Assembly (NCBI GenBank): GCA_001599295.1
Contig: BCGN01000002.1
Location: forward strand, 930,001-994,000
Reading direction: 5' to 3'
DNA length: 64,000 nt
Origin: Sporopachydermia quercuum
Lineage: Eukaryota > Ascomycota > Sporopachydermiomycetes > Sporopachydermiales > Sporopachydermiaceae
Part shown: positions 32,838-45,031 of the stretch, piece after piece
Layout of the letters: each line of letters starts with the position of its first letter
How positions within the stretch are numbered: the stretch's first letter is position 1
Program-made: the position numbers and the translations under genes
The notes under the pieces: model-generated
The model's input: the letters and a program-made list of their open reading frames with translations, nothing else
Databases searched by the model: none
Told to the model about the DNA's origin: nothing

Positions 32838-35548
32838 TCTTAGTCTGATATATCAGGTTTGAATCTGAATTATAACAGAACAATACGGGATAAGTAGAGA
32901 CAAAATGTCTAGACCATCAAGACAATCCGATAAGATCTGAAATTTTTATTCTTGTAATGAATAGATTGTTGCTCTAGACCGATCGCACTACCTGCAAATG
33001 ACTTTCGTATTAAAATGCCTAGAAGAGCATTTTTAGCTGGCACAGAATNCTCAGATTCTGCTGTATAATTTTGATAACAACTGTATGTAGATCAGTCCTG
33101 AATGGTGAAAAAAGTCAAACGTTACTTGGATGTCAACTATCTGTAATGTTGAAATTCTACTAGGATGGTTCAGGAAGAAATCATCAGAAGCCACTATTTC
33201 AATACCCTTTACCCATTATACTACCTGTAGTGTAAAGATTTATCTATATCATCAATTCTGAGCATGTAAGAGAAGGCCATTTAAATACCGAATCTATCTT
33301 CACTTCCTTGACACCAAACTTAAGGTTTCGGGAATATCAATTAGGGATCTAGCTAGTAAATGCTAAGTTTAATTCTCTCCACTAAAACAATTAGGTAAAA
33401 AGTTTAAAGTTGGCGTTGGTCTTCTTCTTTCTCTAAACTTAGACTATCGACCTTCTTCTTTGGGAAATCAATAAGAGTTTCAAATGCCATTTCCCAAAAT
33501 CGGGCTTTACACGTATCATTCCAAGGTCTCAGGCTGGAAAAGAAAAAAAAAAACAGCTAGAAGCAATGCTCAAATGAGAAAAACCATACCAGATTGGAAG
33601 AAAAAACTTTGAAAATATACCATGAATTAGAGACTTAGCGGTATAAAATGTGCAGTAGTGGGCTCCTAATTCAATAAGAGGATAGGCAATTCGTTCGCTA
33701 GCTATCTAGATAGATAAATAAATTGTTTGATTGAGCAGGTTAACTCACAGATTAACAGTCTTGAAATTAAGATTCTGTGAATACTCAAGTTGATTATGAA
33801 AAGAAAAAAATTGTTGTTCAACCTTTATTTATTGCTGATGTACCACTTTCAGCACAGGGACCAAGATGCTGGATTCATGACTCAGACATTTCCATAAGAG
33901 GAAAACAAGTGCCTNAGAATTTCAGGTAAATGATTACTAGATTTCTAGTGAAAGATCTCAGCATTCAAAGAGTCAACCAAGCATCCCTTTCTGGGTATAT
34001 ATGTTGATACTTGAGTTCTTAAGCGATTTGCCCCCCCCTAGAATCATCAATAATTTTCACCAGATTAAATTAAGCTTTACCGCGTGCTTAATGCAGATTA
34101 ATGCTTCTATTCAGCTAGTAAATTGGCTCTTCCTATTCATTAATATTGATGTTTTTAATGTGCACTGCATTGCTCCTACTTGTAATAGAAACACATTATA
34201 GTAATTTACATTAAAAGGATGATGGGATGGTTCTCTTACTGTTTTGTTGAAATTATAGGCTCTGAAAATCAGTCTGACTAAGCTGTGTCATTGTTGTTTT
34301 TTCATAATTGGTACTCAAAGACGCGATCTATTGTCAAGTCGAGATTGTGTCCCAGAAGTTCTAAATCTGAGATTAAAGTTAATGATACTTAGAAGCGTGT
34401 AAGTCCTTCATAATATACAATCAATGTAACTTACAAATATAGCTGAAAGTTGAAGCAGTCAAACAGAAGGTAACAAAAGCTGGCTAAATCTATTCAATGA
34501 AGGTTACCATTGTTACTAAAGAATTAAGATAGCCAACTCCAGTAAATTGATTTAACCACTACTTTTCTCTTCAAATTAATACTACAAAGGAGAGAGATAT
34601 TGTTCTTCGTTTGGCAACTGCCATTGGTCTACTATGTCTTTCCTCCATCTAAAGTTCATAGAAAGCTATGGCTAGAACTTNATTGACAAACTAATTTAAA
34701 TTCTTAATCTGGCCCCTAAAGTGAAAATTTCCATTTGTATTCGTTCAGACTCCAGCTTGAAACAGAGTTTAACCTTAAGCTTCCTATTCTTCTTTTCTGA
34801 AGTGGTTTTACATTGTAGTGAATAAGACTAAAATTATCTCTTTTTATATAGAACATCCAGAAAGCACATTTAGCTAATCTTTCCTACGAATAGGTAATGT
34901 CGCTTGGAGTTAATACAATATTGCTCTTGCATCTAATTATTAACTAAAGGGGTAATATTTCATATTGTTTAGTGAGACAGGGAATATCTGTTTATGGCTT
35001 GGTATAATCTGATGAGAATTCTTATAGAACAGGTAAAATTACTTCTATTAGCCATCTCTTTTATGATGAAAAAACACTTTAAATCCTACTTCAAAGACTA
35101 GTGGTATCTAAATATANCCTGAAAGTTCTAGGATTTGTTTCTGGAGGCTAGGAGCTCGTCTTAGTTGTTCAATACTTTGAGAAGCACAGTAGNGTTGTAG
35201 CAGACGCAACCCAAGATGATAAGTTGTTATTCAGTCATTTGCTTGATCATNTCCTTCTGATCCGGTTTTTGAGACATTAAATTGGAAGAACCCGTCTCCC
35301 GTTAGCAAATTGAACGGACAGCTATATCCATTTATAATAAAAAAGTTGTTTGTTGCTTCGTAATTTCCAGTCCAATATATATACATGTATATATCTTAAA
35401 AAGTTATATTTCGTAATATTATAGTAATACATGAGACAATGAGCTTCTGCTAATTAATTGCCTTTATTTTCAATTTATCCTATTCGGAGCTCAAATGACT
35501 ACGATAGTAGTAACTTAGAATTGCCACTAACATAGAAACCATCACTAG
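32838..35548. other. 2.7-kb spacer, no gene seen
   Basis: Lies between the orphan gene start and the KIP2 stop. The longest ATG frame is 66 codons (34001-34201). Contains a run of 11 A (33543-33553), eight C at 34031 and several unresolved bases. No tRNA or other RNA gene recognised. Confidence 0.5.
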
Positions 35549-37756
35549 TCATATATCAACTTCTCTTATTTTCATCTTTACTATCTCCTTCTTCTTGACT
35601 CTGAAATCAGGAACATTAATCATTTCGTCAATGACTTTCAATTTCCCATCCTCGTTGTTTTCAGAAGACAAATTTGGAATATCAGACGTTGAAAGATGAA
35701 TATTATGCCTTCCGTAGGTTCTAGAATGGGACATTCTATCTCTCATATTGCTACCCACCTTCAACACATCTATCATTCGTTCTTTATCCTTAATAGTTTC
35801 ATCTTTTTCTTTCAATTCATCCTTCTGCTGTTCAATGATTGACTTTAATCTCTTTAGTTGAAGTTGTAAAATAGAACTGCTTTCTTCATTTTCATCATTA
35901 TCAACAGGACTTGCATTTAATTGAGTATTCTTTGCTAATTCCATCTTATGTATCAATTTGTTGCTTGCCATCAATTGATTTTCTAAATGGAAAATATAGC
36001 TACTCATTTCATTAATTTCATGTTCTTTAGTTTTAAGAAGTTCTGATAAAGTAGTAAGATCATGTCTTGCGTCAGTAGATTCATCAGAATCAAGTAAGTC
36101 CAATATCTCATACAGCTTTGCTAAACTTTCATCACCTATATCTTTCATCATTTTCCGTTCTTCGTCATATAGTCTGTTCATTTGTTCCAATTTTTCATTA
36201 AGGATTTTATTTTCGGACTCAACCTGGGCTATTCTCTCAATCATATCTGGGGATAAGTCACCTGGTTTCGCTGTGAATATTGAGGATGAATCACCGTAAT
36301 CCTTGCTGGCCTGAGTGCCATTAGATGAGCCCATGCCTTTCAGCAGAGTCAATTCTTTCTTCAAAGACTCAATCTCAATCTGCTGTTCTTCACATTTGGT
36401 GTTCAACTTGCTGATGATCAATTTGTTTTCATTTGAATCGGTGTTGAGCTCATTTCGTTTAGCATGTACACTAATATTCTTCGCCCGGGATGCAAACCGT
36501 AAAGTATTTATCGACTCCACGTTAGAGCTATGTTTCGTTTCAATTGTACATAGAACAGAAACCAATGCAGACCCAGACAATGCAGGTTGCAGTAAACGAG
36601 TCAACTTTGAGTCTCTGTAAGGAATATGATGCGTATAAGAATTTGGGTTGCTGGAAGAACTTATACTTGATCCTGGGGAACCAGGGGCATTTGAATTGCT
36701 ATTGGCACTTAGTTTTGAAATAACTGTTCCCAACGCTAAAAGACTCTTATTGATAAAACTACCTTCTTTTCTCCTTTCTTGTTGCCCTGTAGCCCTTTCA
36801 CTACCAGCTAAATCGCATAGATTAAGCAAGCTTTTTCTAACTCTTCCTGTCTGGGTATTGACGGCGNTAATTCTCAGTTGAACTACCGCATGACTACGTG
36901 AACTCCTCTCATTGAAATCAGTTGTGGAGGTTCTTCTTAATTGATCTCCTTTTAGTATAAGATTCAGTAAACGTTGTTCATCTTCAATTCTCTCTTCATG
37001 AAGTCCTGATACAACTACCCCAGTCATTGGATCATCTCTAATCTTTAAATCTTCGTTAGACCCACCGGGAACCAATAAGTCATTCAATCGTTCGTTGTAT
37101 ATCTCTAGATATGAAAGATACACATCGTAATCCCATTCAGAGTCTCTAGCTGCTTCCTCTCGTATTTCAGAGAAAATCCTGTTCACACATCTAGGAATCA
37201 AACCGATATCTGTTGCGGTGCCTTGCATGCTGTAAGTTTTACCTGATCCTGTCATTCCATAAGCAAATATGACAGCGTTATATCCATTTAAAACACCTTT
37301 AATGATATCCTCGGCTACTTTCACATAAACATCTTCATTGTTGCTTACTTCACCAAAAACATTATCAAATGTAAATGTACCAACATCAGGAACACTTATT
37401 ACTCCGATTAGAGGATCTATGTCCCAAGAATTGGCATTGTTCAGTAAACCTACTGTACCTGGGTTCGGTTTCACTCTAACTGATACATTGATACTTCCTG
37501 TGTAAGGTATATTTGAAGATCCTGAAAGAACGGGTGTAATAGCAAACAAGTTTCGTTCTGGGGACTGAACTCTTTTTGGAGTAGCTGGTCTTGATAGTCG
37601 CGAAGGGCTCATATTCAGGGACAATGATGATCCTGGTTTTCGCAATTTGGGCGTTGACGATGTAACAGACTCTGAAGTGCTCGGTCTTCTACCTGATTCA
37701 GAGGCTGTGCTCCCTCCCATAGCTCGTCTTACAGGAGAGGCTTGTCTTCCAAACAT
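35549..37756 (-). CDS. KIP2: Kinesin Kip2
   Basis: Plus-end-directed microtubule motor that carries dynein and CLIP-170 (Bik1) to cytoplasmic microtubule tips and stabilises them. 735 aa (yeast Kip2 706). The N-terminal 85 residues are Ser/Pro/Arg-rich with many SP and TP sites, as in Kip2, where phosphorylation controls loading. Motor domain about 88-460: P-loop GMTGSGKT at 167-174, NERSSRSHA switch I, LCDLAGSERA switch II, NKSLLALGTVI and YRDSKLTRLLQ. A loop rich in Ser/Asn interrupts the motor after the NKSLLALG helix. Coiled-coil heptads fill about 455-690. The N at 36867 is in an ANC codon. Start at the ATG at 37756. Confidence 0.93.
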   Translation of the reverse strand: MFGRQASPVRRAMGGSTASESGRRPSTSESVTSSTPKLRKPGSSLSLNMSPSRLSRPATPKRVQSPERNLFAITPVLSGSSNIPYTGSINVSVRVKPNPGTVGLLNNANSWDIDPLIGVISVPDVGTFTFDNVFGEVSNNEDVYVKVAEDIIKGVLNGYNAVIFAYGMTGSGKTYSMQGTATDIGLIPRCVNRIFSEIREEAARDSEWDYDVYLSYLEIYNERLNDLLVPGGSNEDLKIRDDPMTGVVVSGLHEERIEDEQRLLNLILKGDQLRRTSTTDFNERSSRSHAVVQLRIXAVNTQTGRVRKSLLNLCDLAGSERATGQQERRKEGSFINKSLLALGTVISKLSANSNSNAPGSPGSSISSSSNPNSYTHHIPYRDSKLTRLLQPALSGSALVSVLCTIETKHSSNVESINTLRFASRAKNISVHAKRNELNTDSNENKLIISKLNTKCEEQQIEIESLKKELTLLKGMGSSNGTQASKDYGDSSSIFTAKPGDLSPDMIERIAQVESENKILNEKLEQMNRLYDEERKMMKDIGDESLAKLYEILDLLDSDESTDARHDLTTLSELLKTKEHEINEMSSYIFHLENQLMASNKLIHKMELAKNTQLNASPVDNDENEESSSILQLQLKRLKSIIEQQKDELKEKDETIKDKERMIDVLKVGSNMRDRMSHSRTYGRHNIHLSTSDIPNLSSENNEDGKLKVIDEMINVPDFRVKKKEIVKMKIREVDI

Positions 37757-38977
37757 TGTTTTCAGTTAAATTCTTCAGCCAACTATTTCGTGATTAATAT
37801 TAACGTTGATACATCTAGTTGTAAAACTAGAAAGGCAGCATTTACTCTAATCTCTCAAAAAGTGACAACCTGCTGTTATCACTGTTATCAGTTTGCGACT
37901 TCTATACTGAAAATTTATTCCTTGTTTAAGTCCTTTTTCAAAGANAAGTTTGCAAACTACTCAAACAAACAGCAACAATGCATTAACTGTAGAACTCTCC
38001 AAACTGTCTGCTTTTGTCCAGTATCAATATTTAGTTCGTAAACTTTGTTGTAAGAAAATAACCAATACTAATTAGATCTTATATTTTTGTTTTTGTTTTT
38101 GGACAACAAAATCCCAATCAAATGAAAGAAATCCTTACCAATAAACTGCTACAAGGATACAATTCACAACCGATATCAATAAAAATGTTAATAGATGGTA
38201 TTGCAACTGTTTGCCTTTGAAAANNCNNNTNANNTTNNNNNNNNNNNNNNNNNNNNNNNNNNNNNNNNNNNNNNNNNNNNNNNNNNNNNNNNNNNNNNNN
38301 NNNNNNNNNNNNNNNNNNNNNNNNNNNNNNNNNNNNNNNNNNNNNNNNNNNNNNNNNNNNNNNNNNNNNNNNNNNNNNNNNNNNNNNNNNNNNNNNNNNN
38401 NNNNNNNTNNNNTNNNNTNNNNTTNNNAANCNTNANNGNAANNNATCTAAATGTAAGAAAGGGGTAGGAACTAAGACTTAATGAAAGGATTTGNTATTTT
38501 AAATAATCTGTTTTGCAGAATTTGCTCCAATCATTTAATCATTAGCTAGTCATTGAATTTCGTTTTCACTCTGCAGAAATGATATCGAACCGATAGTGAA
38601 CAAAACGTTCTTTCATTTACTTGGACTTATGATAGCAATACACGCGACAACAAAAAGGTCTACCTTTGGGGAAAACAGATCAATTATTTTACACTGCCAT
38701 TACAAGTATGTATAAAGTATGCATATATGGGCAATCAACAGACAACNGTTAAACTATAAGNTTGTAGAGAGAGAGAGCTCTCGACGCTGGTCAAGCGATC
38801 AGAAGATTAAACACAGCAGACATCAAATAAAAACGCAATTCCTGTTTTATTTTTTTTCTTATCATTCACCTTTGTTTTTGCTTTGTTTTCATTATCGTTA
38901 ATTCATTATTCTATAATAAAATCTTCTTTCCCTCTCTTTTTTGCTTTTATTCACNGTCAAACTAAATTCTGTTGATG
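37757..38977. other. KIP2 upstream spacer with N block
   Basis: 1.2 kb between the KIP2 start and the hexose transporter stop. It includes an unresolved block at 38224-38447 and a short (AG)n run near 38766. Frames listed here are mostly N and have no value. Confidence 0.6.
38224..38447. other. Unresolved N block
   Basis: About 220 bases, mostly N with scattered single called bases at both edges. The mixed edges look like a failed consensus rather than a clean scaffold gap. Contents unknown. Confidence 0.95.
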
Positions 38978-40624
38978 CTACTCAACAATCAACTCATCTG
39001 TTATCTGCCTGGTTAATGGCTTCCAGTTTTTTGACCTCCATGCTTTTAATGACTTCTCATTATACATTTCATCAACTTCTTCTAAACTTAAGCCTTTAGT
39101 TTCATAGATACAAAACATTACAAAGAGGAGTCCAGTTAAAGTACCAGCAGCAAAACAATAACCAAGGTAAAATCCTATCTTCTCAATAATATATGGAGTT
39201 GCCAAAGCAATCCAAATATTCATTGACCAATTTCCTGCAATAGCTAAAGCAATTCCTTTAGATTTAATTCTCAAAGGATACGTTTCACTAACAATAACAA
39301 AAGGAATTGGTGCCCAAGTTGAAGCAAAAGCTGAAATATAAAGGCAAGTTGCAGTAATCAAGATGTTTCCGACAACCTTGTTAGTTTGACCATTTTCTTG
39401 CTCCAAGGCAAAAGCACCCAAAGAAGCATAAGTAATTAAACAACAAAACATAACGACTGAGCCAACCATTAATGGTAATCTCCTTCCAAACCGATCTATA
39501 ACATAGAGACCAATAAAGGTGCTAACAAAATTAACTGCACCCAAAATGATCGAGGTAAGAAAAGGGTCGACCATACCAACGGAAGCAAAAATTTTGGTTC
39601 CATAATAAAAGAAATAATTGTTACCAGTCAGTTGCTGGAGCATTTGAACAGCAACTCCAACAAACACTCTGTATCCAAGTCTTGGTTTACCAGCAAATAA
39701 TTCTTTCCAAGAGGCATTCCCAAGTTCCTTTTCATTGTCAATGGCATTGTAGATCTCATTAAAAACAGCAATTGATTCTTGACTATCAGGATCCCAATTG
39801 TTAACTTTTCCAATAGATTTTCTGGCCTCATCAAATCTATTCTTCTGAATTAAATATCTTGAAGATTCTGGGATGAAATAAACACCAACTGCGAGAATTA
39901 TACCCCAGAGGAACATCAAGATGGAAAGGATTTTCCACTGAGAATTACTTTCTAAATGTTTGATACCGAAAGCACAACAATAACCAATAAGGATTCCAAT
40001 AGTAATCATTAATTGGTAACAAGATACAAGGGTACCTCTTATTTGTCTTGGGGCAGTTTCAGAAATGTACAAAGGAGATACAACAGCAGTAGCACCAACA
40101 GCAACACCACAGAAAAATCTTCCAATTGCATAATTATACCAGTGAGAAGTTGAAGTAAATTGAACAATGGCACCAGCTAAATAAATTGAAATATTAATCA
40201 GCAAACTTTTTTTTCTACCATATTTTTCAGCAATCTTGCTAAGGAAAATACCACCAAACAAAGCACCAATATTGAATACTGCAACTATGACTCCCAGTAT
40301 TATCTGTGGTATTTCATACAAACCAGTATCTTCAATTAAATCTCCAAAGTACATATTGAAATGGATCATGTTGATGATACCTGAGATAGTGCCTATATCC
40401 CATCCAAAGAGGAAACCACCAAAGGCAGCAATAAAGCAGAAGAAGACAGCAGGAAAAAATTTAATGATCAGTGAGAACATCTTAGCTGAGTCGTTATCAG
40501 AAGGTTTCTCCGTGGAAGTGTTAGATGAAGAAGAAGAAATGCCATTGTTTAGGCTGCTGAATATCATAGAGGGTTTAGGCCTAGCCGTAAAGAAGGAAGA
40601 TGTATTGCGGTCGAAAAGACTCAT
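38978..40624 (-). CDS. HXT-family hexose transporter
   Basis: 548 aa MFS sugar porter of the plasma membrane, importing glucose and probably other hexoses by facilitated diffusion. Twelve membrane segments are apparent. Family motifs: FGGFLFGWDIGTISG in TM1, KYGRKKSL after TM2, PLYISETAPRQIRG, PESSRYL, QQLTGNNYFFYYGT in TM7, DRFGRRLPLMVG, TWAPIPFVIVSETYPLRIKSKG in TM10 and the end of TM12, YETKGLSLEEVDEMY. NNYFFYYGT and the PLRIKSKG stretch are typical of Hxt/Gal2. The 50-residue cytoplasmic N terminus is Ser-rich. There is no long C-terminal tail, which argues against a Snf3/Rgt2 sensor. Start at the ATG at 40624. Confidence 0.93.
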   Translation of the reverse strand: MSLFDRNTSSFFTARPKPSMIFSSLNNGISSSSSNTSTEKPSDNDSAKMFSLIIKFFPAVFFCFIAAFGGFLFGWDIGTISGIINMIHFNMYFGDLIEDTGLYEIPQIILGVIVAVFNIGALFGGIFLSKIAEKYGRKKSLLINISIYLAGAIVQFTSTSHWYNYAIGRFFCGVAVGATAVVSPLYISETAPRQIRGTLVSCYQLMITIGILIGYCCAFGIKHLESNSQWKILSILMFLWGIILAVGVYFIPESSRYLIQKNRFDEARKSIGKVNNWDPDSQESIAVFNEIYNAIDNEKELGNASWKELFAGKPRLGYRVFVGVAVQMLQQLTGNNYFFYYGTKIFASVGMVDPFLTSIILGAVNFVSTFIGLYVIDRFGRRLPLMVGSVVMFCCLITYASLGAFALEQENGQTNKVVGNILITATCLYISAFASTWAPIPFVIVSETYPLRIKSKGIALAIAGNWSMNIWIALATPYIIEKIGFYLGYCFAAGTLTGLLFVMFCIYETKGLSLEEVDEMYNEKSLKAWRSKNWKPLTRQITDELIVE

Positions 40625-41632
40625 TTTTGAGGCTTGATTCTTTTATGAGGACTAATTTGTTTGCTTCAGATAGATGTAAATCTTAAGTACTAATTAACTG
40701 TAAATAATTTATTGAAATTATGTTCCATGAAATCAGATGAAGTGTTGAAAATATAATATTGGGAATTATCTTATGAAGAGCTGGTAAAGAAAGGCTCAAA
40801 CAAATTACAGATAGATAAGATCGGAAAAAGGATAAGGGATCAATTCAACGGGAATTTATATATAATCATTCAGACTCCTGTTTTATTCTGTAATCAGGCA
40901 AAGCCTTTGAACATATAGTGGTAATTTTAGATATAATTGTAATTGAATAGAAAGAACTATGGTTAGTTTCCGGAACAGAACTTAATACCAGAATTTAGAG
41001 AAGCTGGACTCGTTAAAGTTTCTGTTTTGATATTAAGGTTTATTTTGATTTCCCTTTGAGGTAACACAAGTAATTTTTAGTGTGAGAGGAAAAGTATTCT
41101 AAACCTTATGGATAATTATCAATTCTTCTTTTCTGCCAGATTTCCAACAAAGGTTGCTATCTTCTAAAAACAAAAAAACTTATTTGATAAACTTCAGACG
41201 CTGAGTTCAATTTCTTGCTCTATAATTGTTGTATTTTTAAAAGGCTCCAGCTCGACTCTGAAGCTAGAACACTTCTGAGTTCAAGAAATTGGAATAAACT
41301 TTATTTAATCCGTCAACTTAAATTTCACCTGATCTTCTTCGATGAGATTAGTTTCTTACATTTACTGAAAATCCCACATTGTATTGACGAGAAAAAATTA
41401 GACAGACATAAAAGAACTGTTAAAACATTACAGATACTCATTCTAGAGTCCAGAGACATTCGGGTGCAATAAAAGCAACTTATATTTCGGAAGAACAATT
41501 TTATACGCCACTCATTTTACAAACAGAATACTTTTAGTGATACTCTATCTTATTCATAGAGAACGAGAAATTATAGAAATAAGACTGAACAAACATAATT
41601 TAAAAGTTAAATATTTTAAACGAGCAAATCGA
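40625..41632. other. Hexose transporter upstream region
   Basis: 1.0 kb between the transporter start and the PEP4 stop. AT-rich. An 85-codon plus-strand frame at 41215-41472 has no recognisable feature. No RNA gene seen. Confidence 0.5.
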
Positions 41633-43150
<1,518 letters not shown>

Positions 43151-44228
43151 CGTGATAACCAACTAACCAATTAGCGATAGTCTTTGGATTCTTGACGCAA
43201 TCCAAACTATATAATTTATTTAAATAGAACAATAAAACAAAAACTTGAACTAATAATTCAATAAATCTTCAAATTATTAGAACTGTTTACTTTATCGTGT
43301 TCTATATCGTTTTTTTTACTTTCATTCTTTTTGCCCCCTTTGCCAATGGTGAGAAGAAGGCAAGGAGGGAGTAGTCCTGATAAGGCTAAAGGAATCCCTT
43401 TGTGAGTATGAGAAACGGCACGTGACTTGTTTTTAAAATGAAAAAGTAATGAAATCACATGGATATTGTGCAGAACAACTGCATGAGTATACTCCTAATA
43501 GGAAAGGTTAAGGAATTATCGATATGGAAACTTACGAGTCGTCGGACAATTCGATTACAATATTTCCAGTATTACCTCATAAAACAATATACATTTGGAG
43601 TATTCACAAAGTATTGGTGATTTACTGTATCTACTTGAATTGTTATTAGTAACTTCTTTTAAGTCTTCCCAGGTCCTTATAGAATATGATATTTCGTTAT
43701 ATGCATGTAACTTGCATGTACCTCGCATAATATCCCAGCACTCTCATGAACTTAAAACCTCAAATGGGTGGCTTTCTTGCCACTTTCAGAAATATGACAT
43801 CAATGGCCATTATTAGATAAGCCATATTTGATCAGTGGATGTTTAAAGTAAAGATATTCTAAGCTTATTCCACGTCATAAATCGGTATTAATAGAACGAC
43901 TTTATCGTCCATATTTATGACAGATCCTCGTTAACATAGTGGTCCGTAGTGAGCTCGATTATTCAATGTAGATGATAAAGCTAATCAACAGAATACAAGT
44001 TTATTAGTGATAAACCAAGAAAAACAATCAGACCATCCAACCCTTGATGAGATTTGAGCATTTAGGTGGTTGATAACCAACTCCGACATTGAACTCCGAA
44101 CTGCAGAAACCTTGCATTCCACTATTCATATCATCATATGAATTTTCTTATAAACATTATGGGTATCAGCATAATCTGAATAGAAGACCATAGTTACATA
44201 GCTTCATTCTAGTCCGAATTTTTATACG
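43151..44228. other. PEP4 promoter and RAD53 3' flank
   Basis: 1.08 kb. Contains a CACGTGAC site at 43419-43426, an AT-rich TATA-like stretch near 43206-43222 and a T-rich tract near 43310. A 73-codon frame at 43595 starts at TTG and is rejected. Confidence 0.5.
43419..43426 (-). promoter_or_regulatory. Cbf1-type site upstream of PEP4
   Basis: CACGTGAC, i.e. GTCACGTG on the minus strand, 269 bp upstream of the PEP4 ATG and in the same orientation as the gene. Could bind a Cbf1-like or Pho4-like bHLH factor. Confidence 0.5.
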
Positions 44229-45000
44229 TTAACGGATTTTCTTTCTGCGTTTCCACATACTCGTTTCCAGAAGTCGGTCTTCATTGTTAAGGACAATAAC
44301 TTCAACTGATTCACGGCGAAAACCCATATTTAAATGCGTGGTTTCAGAACTGAATTCATCATTTAGTTTAATCTCGAATGTCATTTCACTTCGAATTCCA
44401 CCATTTGCTTTGTCTTGGAAAAAGCTGATCTTATCACCTTTATAAATTCGACACTTATGACCTTTTCCAACGTGCTGGTTATTGACATAGCAGCCATTGC
44501 GAGAGACATCAATCAACCAAACATCGTCATGGTCATTACTCCTGAAATGAACTTCTTCCGAGCGAGATCTATACAAAATACAATGAATATTGCTGATACG
44601 TAAATCTTTAATACAAGTATCACATACCAAATGGTTTCTTCCTATTGACCAGACATCATTTTTTGCTACTATATTAGAGCATCTCACATTTACTTTAGAT
44701 TCTATTAATTCAAGCAACAGCCATCCGTCAAATTCTTCATTCTGTTCTCTCGGTTGACTCACTGTACTGTGTTTCATCTCCGGAGATGATTGTAGAGCTA
44801 TACTTTTCGAGTTTGATATTTGAGACGTCCTGGTATCATTTCCGTCCAGTATTCTCTCCTCGGAGCCCGTCATCTCATTATCCCTAGTTTGCCGGACTGA
44901 TTGTTTCAGTTGATCCTCGTTTATTCTTTGTTCCGGTTGCAGTTCACGATTTCCAGATTGCTCTTTTTCTGGACTTTTTCTCCTATCAATTCTTGCCCTA

Positions 45001-45031
<31 letters not shown>

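Noticed and set aside
38195-38467. Frames made mostly of unknown residues
   Set aside because: Artefact of the N block.
41215-41472. 85-codon frame between the hexose transporter and PEP4
   Set aside because: No recognisable feature and in the 3'/5' flank of flanking genes.
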